Below are positions 34,228-42,986 of a stretch of DNA of 64,000 bases, in pieces. The position numbers were made by a program, and so were the translations under genes. The notes under the pieces are model-generated. The model did not search any database. It saw only the letters and a program-made list of their open reading frames with translations, and was not told the origin of the DNA. The stretch's first letter is position 1. Each line of letters begins with the position of its first letter. Source of the stretch: Allohahella sp002354735 (GTDB lineage Bacteria; Pseudomonadota; Gammaproteobacteria; Pseudomonadales; Oleiphilaceae). Location: NCBI RefSeq assembly GCF_047946665.1, contig NZ_CP172312.1:1302001-1366000 (forward strand), read 5' to 3'.

Positions 34228-34584
34228 GACGTCCCCGACGGCTAGACCCTGAAAACTGGTTACACTGAGCATAGACGCCGGCACCAGAATGTCACCCCTC
34301 CTGAAGGCTTTACTGCTGCCGAGCAAGCTTCCAGGGGCAATCTGCTAACCCGGCTGGGCCTGCAAAACCCGGGAAGCTTCAGCGAAGCCTTTGTATTGAA
34401 AGACTTTACGCTCACTATCGTTCAGCCGTAAACTATGAATCCTGCACCCGGAAGTTTCCTGACAAGGGTAGGGCGTGTGTAGCTCAGGCACTCGAGCAAA
34501 ATTGCGGCAGCCTGGAAGTTGGCAGCATGTTGTCGAGTAGATGAACGCGAGTTTTCGCGTTAGAACCGTCACGGGATCCATGGT
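34228..34584. other. Divergent intergenic region between two c-di-GMP genes
   Basis: There are 357 bases between two c-di-GMP genes that diverge from here, so promoters for both are expected. I could not define a clear -35/-10 pair, a c-di-GMP riboswitch core, or a repeat. Confidence 0.35.
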
Positions 34585-36720
34585 ATGGCAAGCCATGTAG
34601 TTCAGGAAAAATGCTATCGTCAGCTCAACCAGTTTCTCTGCCAGAATCGAGAGGCTATTCTTGATGAATGGTCGCGACGCGAGAGAGAGCGGATTGCTGC
34701 AACCAGAGTCTTGAAGTCTGAAAATCGACTGAACAGTATCCCGCAATTAATTGACGCTATAGCGCACGAAGCTGTAAACGGGGCTTCGTTATCCAATTTC
34801 GGCGACGTTCTATATAGCACTGCGGGCCACCATGCAGAAGAGCGTCGTCAGCATGGGTTTTCCCTGGAAGAACTAACGCGGGAGTACGCCATACTGCGTG
34901 AGGTCATTCTCGAACTTGTAGGCGCCGAAGAGTACCGACTGCCCAGCAACGAGCTTGTGTATCTGAACCGGGCGCTGGACGAAACCGTTATCAAGGGCGT
35001 CGATAGCTATGTGACCAATAGTAGGGTTGAGCTGGAAGCAGAACGCAAGCGCTTGCAGATTACGCTGAAATGCATCGCTGATGGCGTAGCCACTACTGAC
35101 TGCGGTGGACGAATCGAACGCTTCAACAAAGCTGCCGAACGCATAACCGGTTGGTCGGCAGAGGAAGCCATTGGCCGGCCTGTCGGTGAGGTCCTCATCG
35201 CCGTGGATGCGCTGACCAGGGCGCGCCTTGCATGTCTCAGCGCACGAGCTGCCAATCGAAAGCGTCTGGTGCAACATCCTATGGAAATTAATCTGCTCAG
35301 GAAGGATGGTGTGCAGATATCAGCGGAAGAAATCGCGGCGCCACTACATGATGCCGATGGGCAATTTCTGGGCGTGGTTTCGACCTTTCGCGACGTCAGC
35401 CAGGTGCGGAGCCTGACATCGGAGCTTTCTCATCTGGCGGCTCATGATGCACTGACAGGGCTGCCGAATCGCAATCTGCTTATTGATCGAGTAACGCAGG
35501 CGTTGGCAAAGGCCGAGCGCGACGACGTCGAGCTCGCCTTGCTGTATCTCGATCTCGACCTGTTCAAGGATGTCAACGACATGCTCGGCCACTCTGCAGG
35601 TGACGAGCTGCTGCAAGAAGTCGCTGCGCGGCTGCTGCGATGCGTTCGGCAGGCCGATACCGTAAGTCGGATGGGTGGTGACGAGTTTGTCGTCCTGCTC
35701 ACTGAAGTCAGCGCATTGACGCATCTGGGTGAGCTGGCGCGGGAAGTCGTGAACGAACTGAGTGGGCCTTATCAGGTCGGCTCACATTTGGTTAATATTT
35801 CAGCAAGCGTGGGTGTGAGTGTGTATCCCCAGGACGGATGCGATGCCGATACGCTGATCAAGCACGCCGACGTAGCGATGTATCAGGCGAAGGCCAATGG
35901 TCGCAATGCTGTACAATTTTTCACCTCTGAAATGAATGACAGAGCGCGTGAGCGTCGGAACCTGCAAACAGATCTGCGGCGGGCACTAACGGCCGGTCAG
36001 TTCGTGCTGAAGTTCCAGCCGCAGATGGATCTGAAGAGCGAGCGTCGACTATTGGGTGTTGAGGCCTTGCTTCGTTGGCGTCATCCGAAACTGGGCCTTA
36101 TATCGCCGGCGAGGTTCATTCCGATTGCGGAAGACTCACGCGAAATCATGGTGGCATTGGGTAACTGGGTACTTGAGCAGGCTTGCCGCCAGGCGAAGCT
36201 ATGGCGCGACGAAGGTCACGAGCCTTTGAGAATATCGGTCAATGTGTCACTGGTTCAGCTACGTCATCAGAGCCTGGTCGACCAGATCGCAGCCTTGCTG
36301 AGCGAGTATGAGCTGGCTCCCGAGCAGCTGCAGCTCGAACTGACGGAATCGATACTCATGAGCGAGGTATCTGGCGCATCTGAACGCGTTCGCGCGCTTG
36401 GCGACATGGGCGTACGCATTGCAGTTGATGATTTCGGAACCGGTTATTCATCGCTGAGCTACCTCAAGGATCTTCCAGTCGATGAATTGAAGATCGACCG
36501 AAGTTTTGTTCAAGGCGTCGCATTCGATCAGAACAAGGCGGCCATTGCTCAGGCAATCATTCGCATGGGACAAAGCCTGGAACTGCGCGTGCTGGCAGAA
36601 GGTGTCGACGATCTGGACGCTGTACAATTCCTGAAGGATAACGGCTGCGATGGTGCGCAGGGTTATCATTACAGCAAGCCGATAACGGCGCAGAAGTTTG
36701 CCAGGAAGTTTTTGACGTAA
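34585..36720 (+). CDS. RsbRD-N/PAS/GGDEF/EAL cyclic di-GMP protein
   Basis: A 711-residue soluble bifunctional protein. Residues 1-150 resemble the RsbRD N-terminal helical domain (FLCQNREAILDEWSRRE, HGFSLEELTREYAILREV). A PAS domain (about 155-280, TDCGGRIERFNKAAERITGW) is followed by GGDEF (RMGGDEFVVLL, with RQAD as I-site) and EAL (GVEALLRWRHP, ELTESILMSE, VDDFGTGYSSLSYLKDLPVD). Both catalytic signatures are intact, so it could make or hydrolyse c-di-GMP; many such tandem proteins act mainly as phosphodiesterases. It reads away from paralogue 2 of the cyclases and ends the c-di-GMP island. Confidence 0.9.
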   Translation: MASHVVQEKCYRQLNQFLCQNREAILDEWSRRERERIAATRVLKSENRLNSIPQLIDAIAHEAVNGASLSNFGDVLYSTAGHHAEERRQHGFSLEELTREYAILREVILELVGAEEYRLPSNELVYLNRALDETVIKGVDSYVTNSRVELEAERKRLQITLKCIADGVATTDCGGRIERFNKAAERITGWSAEEAIGRPVGEVLIAVDALTRARLACLSARAANRKRLVQHPMEINLLRKDGVQISAEEIAAPLHDADGQFLGVVSTFRDVSQVRSLTSELSHLAAHDALTGLPNRNLLIDRVTQALAKAERDDVELALLYLDLDLFKDVNDMLGHSAGDELLQEVAARLLRCVRQADTVSRMGGDEFVVLLTEVSALTHLGELAREVVNELSGPYQVGSHLVNISASVGVSVYPQDGCDADTLIKHADVAMYQAKANGRNAVQFFTSEMNDRARERRNLQTDLRRALTAGQFVLKFQPQMDLKSERRLLGVEALLRWRHPKLGLISPARFIPIAEDSREIMVALGNWVLEQACRQAKLWRDEGHEPLRISVNVSLVQLRHQSLVDQIAALLSEYELAPEQLQLELTESILMSEVSGASERVRALGDMGVRIAVDDFGTGYSSLSYLKDLPVDELKIDRSFVQGVAFDQNKAAIAQAIIRMGQSLELRVLAEGVDDLDAVQFLKDNGCDGAQGYHYSKPITAQKFARKFLT

Positions 36721-36869
36721 CAGCACTAGAGGATGTCGATGCTATCTCTTGAGCAAGCCCCAGGTCTACCTCTCCCAAGGCGCCGCTCTACGATGATATG
36801 CTGACGCAAGCTCGGCCCACCACCGGCTCCACACCGCAAATTCACTGCACTAGTCTTCAGGAAAGCCGA

Positions 36870-37154
36870 ATGGCCATCAAGGAAACCGAACTGCATTCCT
36901 CCCTCTGGGCTAGTTGCGACGAGCTGCCTGATGCCAGTCAGTACAAGGAAGATGCCTGCAAAAACCTGATGTGCCATTTCGTGACGGAATCCGGCAAGAG
37001 CAAAGGCCTGTTTTTGAAGGGGTTGGAAGAGCGTTATGCGGAAGCGCTCCCAGCAATAAGCAAGCAGGCAGAGGCCTTGAGTGAAAAGGTCGCTGGACAT
37101 CTGAAAGCCATGGGACTCGTGTGGAATGCCTTCGATATGGAGCCCGCAGAATGA
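36870..37154 (+). pseudogene. hsdM: Remnant of type I restriction methyltransferase hsdM
   Basis: A 94-codon frame joins the very start of HsdM (MAIKETELHSSLWASCDEL, then DASQYK) to a piece resembling its C-terminus (AEALSEKVAGHLKAMGLVW). The about 400 residues between, including the SAM-binding and NPPF motifs, are gone. It therefore cannot methylate DNA. A normal ribosome site (AGGAAAG) remains, and the stop overlaps the start of the next gene by 4 bp, so it may persist as a translated leader for the nuclease gene. It marks a former type I restriction locus. Confidence 0.72.
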
Positions 37155-38179
37155 GCAAGCCTGCTAGCGCCACGTTGCCTGAAGGCTACCAGACTCTCCT
37201 GATGCAAATTTCCGATACCTATTCGCAAGGCCGCGCCAGGGCCTTTCAAGCGGTTAACACGCAACTGGTGGAGACCTACTGGCTGCTTGGCCGGCACATT
37301 GTAGAGTTTGAACAGGGCGGTAAAGAGCGCGCAGAGTACGGTCAAAATCTGATCAGGCAGCTGGCGGCCGATTTATCGCTGCGTCACGGGAGGGGTTTCA
37401 GCCGAAGTAATCTGATCCGCTTCCGCCAGTTCTATCTGACATACCCAAAAGGTGCAACACTGTCGCACTTTTTCAGTTGGTCTCATATTATCGAGCTGTT
37501 GAAGATAGATGACCCACTAGAACGAAGCTTCTATGAGCAGCAATGCCAAACCGAGCGCTGGTCGGTCAGGGAGCTGATCCGTCAAAAAGAAAGTGCACTT
37601 TTTCTACGCCTGGCGGCAAGCAAAGACAAGGATGGCGTTCTGCAATTGGCCAAGCAGGGACAAGTGATCCAACAGCCCGCCGACCTGTTGCGTGAGCCCT
37701 ATGTGTTCGAGTTCCTGAAAATTCCGGAGCCTTACCAGGTCTCCGAAACCCAACTTGAAACCTTGCTATGCGACCACCTGCAAGCCTTTTTGCTGGAGTT
37801 AGGCAAGGGCTTCACTTATGTGGGCAGGCAATATCGCATCACCCTCAATAATACCCACTATAAGGTGGACCTTGTATTTTACCACCGGATTTTGCGTTGT
37901 TTCGTACTGATCGACCTGAAACTGGGTGAGGTCCGCCACCACGACATCGGCCAGATGAATATGTACCTGGGCTACTTTGCCAATGAAGAAAATACCGAAG
38001 GCGACAATCCACCGATTGGCATCATTTTAAGCAGGAATAAAGACGAGCTGCTCGTCGAATATGCTACCTACAATCTCGATAGTCAGCTGTTTGTGCAGAA
38101 ATACCAGCTGTACCTGCCGGATCGCGAAAGTTTAAAACGCGAGCTGGAGTTGACCTTGCAGGAGGCCAATGAGGAGTAG
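37151..38179 (+). CDS. YhcG-type PDDEXK nuclease (DUF1016)
   Basis: A 342-residue protein of the YhcG/DUF1016 family. The N-terminal helical domain (AFQAVNTQLVETYWLLGRHI, SLRHGRGFSRSNLIRFRQF, FSWSHIIELL) leads into a C-terminal PDDEXK nuclease fold with YKVDLVFYHRILRCFVLIDLKLGEV, which supplies the acidic and Lys residues, and GQMNMYLGYF. The family is common inside type I restriction operons. Here it appears full-length between an hsdM remnant and a broken YgjP-like gene, so it has outlived its partners. ATG 37151 overlaps the hsdM remnant stop (ATGA). Confidence 0.85.
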   Translation: MSKPASATLPEGYQTLLMQISDTYSQGRARAFQAVNTQLVETYWLLGRHIVEFEQGGKERAEYGQNLIRQLAADLSLRHGRGFSRSNLIRFRQFYLTYPKGATLSHFFSWSHIIELLKIDDPLERSFYEQQCQTERWSVRELIRQKESALFLRLAASKDKDGVLQLAKQGQVIQQPADLLREPYVFEFLKIPEPYQVSETQLETLLCDHLQAFLLELGKGFTYVGRQYRITLNNTHYKVDLVFYHRILRCFVLIDLKLGEVRHHDIGQMNMYLGYFANEENTEGDNPPIGIILSRNKDELLVEYATYNLDSQLFVQKYQLYLPDRESLKRELELTLQEANEE

Positions 38180-38185
38180 TCTCCA

Positions 38186-38434
38186 TTGGATACCGGAGGT
38201 CAGAACGGATTTCGCCAAACAGCTAAGGCAGTTCAGCAAAACGCCATCTGGCTCAATCTACAGCTTGCCAAAAAGCCACCAGAGTGTCTCGAGCACAACC
38301 TGGTCCATGAAGTGGTGCATTTGCTTGAATGCCACCATAACGGCAGATTTCAAGAACTGACCACGCGGTTCGTGCCGATCTAACGGAAAAATCGGGATTT
38401 GCTGAACAGTTTGCCGTTGGCGTATGAGCACTGG
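38186..38434 (+). pseudogene. Broken YgjP-like (DUF45) metalloprotease fragment
   Basis: The frame reads ECLEHNLVHEVVHLLECHH, the HExxH zinc site of the YgjP/M48-like DUF45 family, then a TAA at 38381. The same frame then continues with RKNRDLLNSLPLAYEHW, the expected C-terminus of the family. The N-terminal two thirds is missing, so the gene is both truncated and interrupted by a nonsense codon. YgjP-like genes often follow hsdR in type I restriction loci, in line with the hsdM remnant upstream. Confidence 0.72.
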
Positions 38435-38743
38435 CTTAGATTACCAAACGGCAGCTCATCCGGGCGCTTGCAGCACATCATTTTAATCAGCCGATGTCAG
38501 CAAGGAAGTTTATTGCAGAACGCCACTCGAAGGCCTTGGAAGCGCAATGTTTCTCGTGTCCACTAATTAACATTAGTGGACATTGAGGTGCTTTACTTGG
38601 CGCTCCGCCGCCTTCTGGGTTTGATACCAGTTGCTCCTCGTCGCAGCTTAGGCATTTTTCATTTGGTACGAATCCGGATTTCCTGCCTTACGCGTACTTC
38701 AACTCGGCGCCACTAACGCTGTCAACCAGACGAGTTTGAATGC
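38435..38743. other. Intergenic stretch with a perfect palindrome
   Basis: There are 309 bases between the broken metalloprotease and the Mfd-like gene. The only distinct element is the 26-bp palindrome at 38557-38582. I looked for Mfd-like coding sequence upstream of the helicase start and recognised none. Confidence 0.4.
38557..38582. promoter_or_regulatory. Perfect 26-bp palindrome
   Basis: TGTCCACTAAT and ATTAGTGGACA are perfect 11-bp inverted arms around TAAC. There is no U-run, so an operator or recombination-type site is more likely than a terminator. It lies 162 bp upstream of the Mfd-like gene and may control it. Confidence 0.5.
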
Positions 38744-40354
38744 ATGCATGACATTGATATCGATGACCGGGACTATGAGCTGTTGTTTGGTTCGGACGTG
38801 CTGAGTACATCTGACGCAGTTGTACATTTTGACCACGGTCTCGCGCGCTATGACGGCGAAGAAGTTGTAACCACTGGCGATATCGAGCAGACCCTCACAA
38901 GATTTGTTTACCGTCACGGCGGAAAGCTTATGTTGCCGGCAACTGAGGGTAAGGATTTCTGGCGCTATGGCGCGCCGGCAAAGTCCCTGTCCCTCGATAG
39001 ACTTAAGACAAACGACTGGCAGCGGCGCCGAGATGAAATGATTCGCGAGCTACAGGAAAGTATTTCCCTGCTCATCGTTGAAGACCAGCAGCGCCGCGCT
39101 ATCCCCGCGCGAAGCATTACGGCCGACCAGCAACTTTACGAGCGCTTCGAACAGAGCTTTCAGTATGAAGAAACGGCCGATCAGAGTCGCGCAGTTACAG
39201 CAGTTCTGAAGGACCTCTCCACAACTGAGCCGATGAACAGGTTGCTGGTCGGTGATGTGGGATTCGGTAAAACCGAAGTGGCCTTGCGTGCTGCAGCGGC
39301 AGTGGTCTCTGCTGGGTGTCAGGTGGTCGTCGCTGCACCGACGACGGTCCTCGCTCGGCAGCATTTCGAATCGTTCAAAACCCGCTTCGCGAGCATGGAC
39401 GTGCGGGTCGCGGAATTATCCCGCCTCACGACTGAGGCAGAGAAACAAGCGCTCATTGAGGATCTCGCGGCCGGACGGCTACAGGTTCTTGTCGGCACTC
39501 AGGCCCTGCTTTCAGGTGAACTGAAGTTTCAGAATCTGGCCCTCGTGGTTATTGACGAGGAACAGAAGTTTGGGGCGGAGCAAAAGGTTGGGCTTCGCAA
39601 TCTGGTACCGGGTCTGCATGTGCTCAGTATGACTGCGACACCGATACCGCGCTCGCTGGCTGCTGTCGAGATTGGCTTGATGACCGTGTCGGTGGTAGCC
39701 ACGCCGCCTCGAGATCGAGTACCAATCGAAACGACCGTTTTATCTCTTGAGTTCGACAAGGTGCTGGAGGCGATCGCCGCCGAAAAAGCGCGCGGTGGCC
39801 AGTGCTACCTCGTCTGTCCAAGAGTGTCAGGTGTTAGAGAGTTGAAGCGTCGCCTCGCCCAATCCAATATCGATTTTACCTTTAGTATCGCGCACGGTCA
39901 GATGTCGGACGAACGCATGACGGCTGCCATGCTGAAATTCATGTCAGGCGCGGTCGATGTTTTACTCTCGACTTCAATCGTCGAAAGTGGTCTGGACAAT
40001 GGGCGAGCCAATACAATGATTGTCTGGAACGCAGATCGTTTTGGCCTGGCGCAGCTTCATCAGTTGCGAGGTCGCGTCGGCCGATCCATACCGCCTGGAC
40101 GCATGCTGCTATTCACCAAAGTCGACACGGATGGGACAAGCGTCTCAGCTGAGAGGCTTCGATCTTTCAGTACGCTGAGCCATTTAGGTTCGGGCTTCGA
40201 AATTTCTCGGAGAGACAGAGAGCTTCGCGGCTTTGGCGAACTTGACGGCGAATCGCAGTCCGGGCAGCTTTCGCGTCTTGGTATTGGACTCTATCGTCAT
40301 GTGCTCCAGAAGCATCGGCACGCTCGCTCCCAGACCACCCTGCCCTCGCTTTGA
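38744..40354 (+). CDS. Short Mfd-like (TRCF) helicase lacking UvrB-like and C-terminal modules
   Basis: A 536-residue protein equal to the central part of Mfd. Residues about 15-80 form a CarD-like RNA polymerase-interaction domain (AVVHFDHGLARYDGEEVV). Residues about 130-500 form the RecG/Mfd translocase, with LVGDVGFGKTEVA (Walker A), VVIDEEQKFG (DEEQ where Mfd has DEEH/DEEQ), MTATPIPRSLA, LLSTSIVESGLD and QLRGRVGR. Part of the TRG motif (LGSGFEISRRDRELRGFGEL) is present. The N-terminal UvrA-binding region and domain D7 of full Mfd (about 1150 residues) are absent. All helicase motifs are intact. It may dislodge RNA polymerase without recruiting UvrA, or be a decaying copy. Confidence 0.8.
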   Translation: MHDIDIDDRDYELLFGSDVLSTSDAVVHFDHGLARYDGEEVVTTGDIEQTLTRFVYRHGGKLMLPATEGKDFWRYGAPAKSLSLDRLKTNDWQRRRDEMIRELQESISLLIVEDQQRRAIPARSITADQQLYERFEQSFQYEETADQSRAVTAVLKDLSTTEPMNRLLVGDVGFGKTEVALRAAAAVVSAGCQVVVAAPTTVLARQHFESFKTRFASMDVRVAELSRLTTEAEKQALIEDLAAGRLQVLVGTQALLSGELKFQNLALVVIDEEQKFGAEQKVGLRNLVPGLHVLSMTATPIPRSLAAVEIGLMTVSVVATPPRDRVPIETTVLSLEFDKVLEAIAAEKARGGQCYLVCPRVSGVRELKRRLAQSNIDFTFSIAHGQMSDERMTAAMLKFMSGAVDVLLSTSIVESGLDNGRANTMIVWNADRFGLAQLHQLRGRVGRSIPPGRMLLFTKVDTDGTSVSAERLRSFSTLSHLGSGFEISRRDRELRGFGELDGESQSGQLSRLGIGLYRHVLQKHRHARSQTTLPSL

Positions 40355-40487
40355 CCTGGCCTTTCCGAAGCTGGGAAGCCGTTGCCGCGTCGACAGAATC
40401 GAGTTGCTCCCGCTCTAGCCTGACTTGGAAAGACTCGACCCACCGAGCGAATGAGCAATGTGGCGCGTTGTCTGCTCGTCTGCTGGG

Positions 40488-41129
40488 TCACACTCGCCAC
40501 GCCGGCAGTGTCCATTTTCGCCACAAGGCAATGATTCGCAGGCCCGCTGTCACAATGACGCAGGCCAATAGCGCCAACCAGTCCGGAGAATCCAGCCACC
40601 ATAGCCCTGCATACACCCAGCCGCCGACGAACGCACAGACCGCATACGGCTGATGGTCACTAAACGCAGTGGGCGTTTCATTGCAGACAATGTCACGCAG
40701 GACGCCGCCGAACACGCCAGTCGCAATGCCCATCAACACGGCGACGAGCATTGGCATCTGGTCGTCGAGCGCGAGATGAACGCCTGTGGCGGCAAACAGC
40801 CCCAGTCCAAGTGCGTCCGGCCATTGAATGGCTTTTTCCGTCACGGCCAGGTGGCGCTGGCGCATGAACAACATCGCCAGTGCGCAAAGTATGATCACCG
40901 CCCAGAGCAGCTCGACATGCTGGACCCAAAAGAACGGTCGTCGGTCCAGCAGCAAGTCCCGCAGCGTGCCGCCGCCAAAGGCAGCCAGAAACGCTACGAC
41001 GCAAACGCCAACCGGGTCGAGTCGCTTGTGTGCGCCTTTCAGCAGCCCTGACAGTGCAAACGCGAAGGTGCCTGCCAGCTCTACAGTCAGTCGCAGACTC
41101 TCTCCCCAGGACGGAATCTCAGTAAGCAT
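40488..41129 (-). CDS. TRIC-type cation channel family protein (YicG/UPF0126)
   Basis: A 213-residue inner membrane protein with seven helices in two repeats of the TRIC family. Repeat 1 has AFALSGLLKGAHKRLDPVGV and FGGGTLRDLLLDRRPFFWV; repeat 2 has GVFGGVLRDIVCNETP. The paired glycine-rich kinks are the potassium-permeable elements in characterised prokaryotic TRIC channels. It is convergent with the Mfd-like gene and 6 bp from the stop codon side of the TPP-enzyme gene's end, on the same strand, so it is probably read in its own unit or as the second gene of that operon. Confidence 0.88.
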   Translation of the reverse strand: MLTEIPSWGESLRLTVELAGTFAFALSGLLKGAHKRLDPVGVCVVAFLAAFGGGTLRDLLLDRRPFFWVQHVELLWAVIILCALAMLFMRQRHLAVTEKAIQWPDALGLGLFAATGVHLALDDQMPMLVAVLMGIATGVFGGVLRDIVCNETPTAFSDHQPYAVCAFVGGWVYAGLWWLDSPDWLALLACVIVTAGLRIIALWRKWTLPAWRV

Positions 41130-41135
41130 GTCGGT

Positions 41136-42794
41136 TCATGGTGCCAGCTTCTTTTTTAATGCCCGTGTTACTGGCAGCGGCAGGCTCGGCAATGCGCGCA
41201 GCATCCACGGCAATATCTTGCGTTTCATACCGCTCAGCGATTCAGGAATCATGGCTTCTATAAGATGTGGGCCTGGATTGCTCAAGGCGTACTCGAGCGC
41301 CCTCACCATACCCTCGGCCGTGTCAACGTTCACGCCATGCACGCCCATACCCTGTGCCAGTTGCGCAAAGCTGATTACGGGGCCATTCAAATCCAGTTGC
41401 GATCTGGCCTTCTTGCCGGCCTGCTGCGCCCCCACACGCTCCAGCTCGATATTCAATACAGAGTAGGACGCGTTGTTGAAAATGATGGTTGTGACGTCGA
41501 GTTGTTCACGCGCCATCGTCCATAAGGCCTGAATGGTATACATCGCCGAACCGTCTCCAATGAGCGCGAGGATGGGTCGATCGGGGCAGGCTATGGCCGC
41601 ACCGACGGCATTGGGCAGCCCCTGGCCTATGGCACCTCCAGTCAGAGTGAGCAGATCATGGGGTGGCGCCCCTGCAGTCATGACGGACAGCATCAGACCA
41701 GACGTGATGGACTCATCTACGATGATGGCATTTTCAGGCAGCAAATGTCCGACGGCCTTGCAGACCTTTTCAGCGGTGAGCCTGCCTTTGGGGCGGCCCG
41801 GGCGCTTGGCTGCCTGCAGCGTCGGCTTGGCTTCATGCGATTCGACGACTTCGCTCAATTTCACAAGACAATCCATCACGTCCTGGTCAGGTGCAGCAAG
41901 CGTGTGGACGCGACAGGTTTCCGGTACGAGATCGCTCTGTTTGCCTGGATAGGCGAAGAATGAAACTGGCGCCTTGGCATCGACCAATACCAGGTGTTCA
42001 ATATTCGTCAATTGTACGGAGGCGAGTTCAGCAAGATAGGCGAGGCGTTCGACAGCTGGGAGCCCCGCGCCCCGCTGCATGCGTGTGGGGAACGTTTCTG
42101 CAAACAAAGTAACGCCGTAGTGAGCGGCAATGCGTGCCGCCGCGAGTAGTGCGGGCTCGCGAAGTGCGCGACCACCTAATAGCAGGGCCACGCTCTCGCC
42201 AGAGCGGATCGCTGCGGCTATGGCTTCTACCGCGGCCTTGTCCGCAGCTCTGGGCGACGCGGGCTGCAGAGGCGAGCTGGCTACCCCGCCCTCACCCCAC
42301 GACACATCTGCCGGCAGTATCAGTGTGGCCACCTGCCCCGGTAGCGTCCTGGCTGCAGCGATCGCCTCCGCAGCATCTTGGCAGAGTGTGGCCGTGCTCC
42401 GAGCTGCGCGAACGAATCCTGGCGAGACGTTCCGCGCGACGGTCTCGATATCAGACTGCAATTGCGCATCGTATTGGACGTGGTGGGTGGCATGATCACC
42501 CACGATATTGACGATAGGTACCTTGCCCTTACGAGCGTTGTGGAGGTTCGCCAGACCGTTGCCGAGACCGGCACCCAGGTGCAACAGGGTGGCTGCCGGC
42601 TTGTCGGCCATGCGAGCATAACCATCAGCCGCACCAGTCGCGACGCCTTCGAACAAGGCCAGCACAGCGCGCATTTTAGGTTCGCCATCGAGCGCTGCGA
42701 CGAAATGCATTTCACTGGTGCCAGGATTGCTGAAGCAGACCTCGATACCCGCATCCACTAAGGTCTTCATCAAGGCCTGAGCGCCGTTTGTCAT
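41136..42794 (-). CDS. Acetolactate synthase-like thiamine diphosphate enzyme
   Basis: A 552-residue enzyme with three TPP domains. The N-terminal PYR domain has FSNPGTSEMHFV and the catalytic Glu in LALFEGVATGAADGYARM. The central domain carries LGGRALREPALLAAARIA. The C-terminal PP domain has the Mg/TPP motif LIGDGSAMYTIQALW running to TIIFNNASYSVL. The family covers acetolactate synthase, benzoylformate decarboxylase and similar; the annotated class is 'acetolactate synthase large subunit', but no small subunit is nearby, so a catabolic decarboxylase or lyase is as likely. The ATG at 42794 has GGAG 7 bases before it; the frame is open to 42836. Confidence 0.85.
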   Translation of the reverse strand: MTNGAQALMKTLVDAGIEVCFSNPGTSEMHFVAALDGEPKMRAVLALFEGVATGAADGYARMADKPAATLLHLGAGLGNGLANLHNARKGKVPIVNIVGDHATHHVQYDAQLQSDIETVARNVSPGFVRAARSTATLCQDAAEAIAAARTLPGQVATLILPADVSWGEGGVASSPLQPASPRAADKAAVEAIAAAIRSGESVALLLGGRALREPALLAAARIAAHYGVTLFAETFPTRMQRGAGLPAVERLAYLAELASVQLTNIEHLVLVDAKAPVSFFAYPGKQSDLVPETCRVHTLAAPDQDVMDCLVKLSEVVESHEAKPTLQAAKRPGRPKGRLTAEKVCKAVGHLLPENAIIVDESITSGLMLSVMTAGAPPHDLLTLTGGAIGQGLPNAVGAAIACPDRPILALIGDGSAMYTIQALWTMAREQLDVTTIIFNNASYSVLNIELERVGAQQAGKKARSQLDLNGPVISFAQLAQGMGVHGVNVDTAEGMVRALEYALSNPGPHLIEAMIPESLSGMKRKILPWMLRALPSLPLPVTRALKKKLAP

Positions 42795-42986
42795 GCTTGT
42801 ACTCCAGCTTGGAATGCATTGAATCAAGCCGATCATGACTGATATCAGCCTGGCAAGTCACGCCTCTGATGCTCATGATCAGCAGCGACTTGTTTAGAAA
42901 GCGCGTAATCGCCAGCCAGACTTGCTGATACAGCCGATGCGCGTTCAGCTACAATAAGGCGATCAATTCCGTCCCAATAGTAGCGA

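Noticed and set aside
34228..34584. A c-di-GMP riboswitch upstream of the GGDEF-EAL or GGDEF genes
   Set aside because: The conserved GEMM core bases were not found on either strand.
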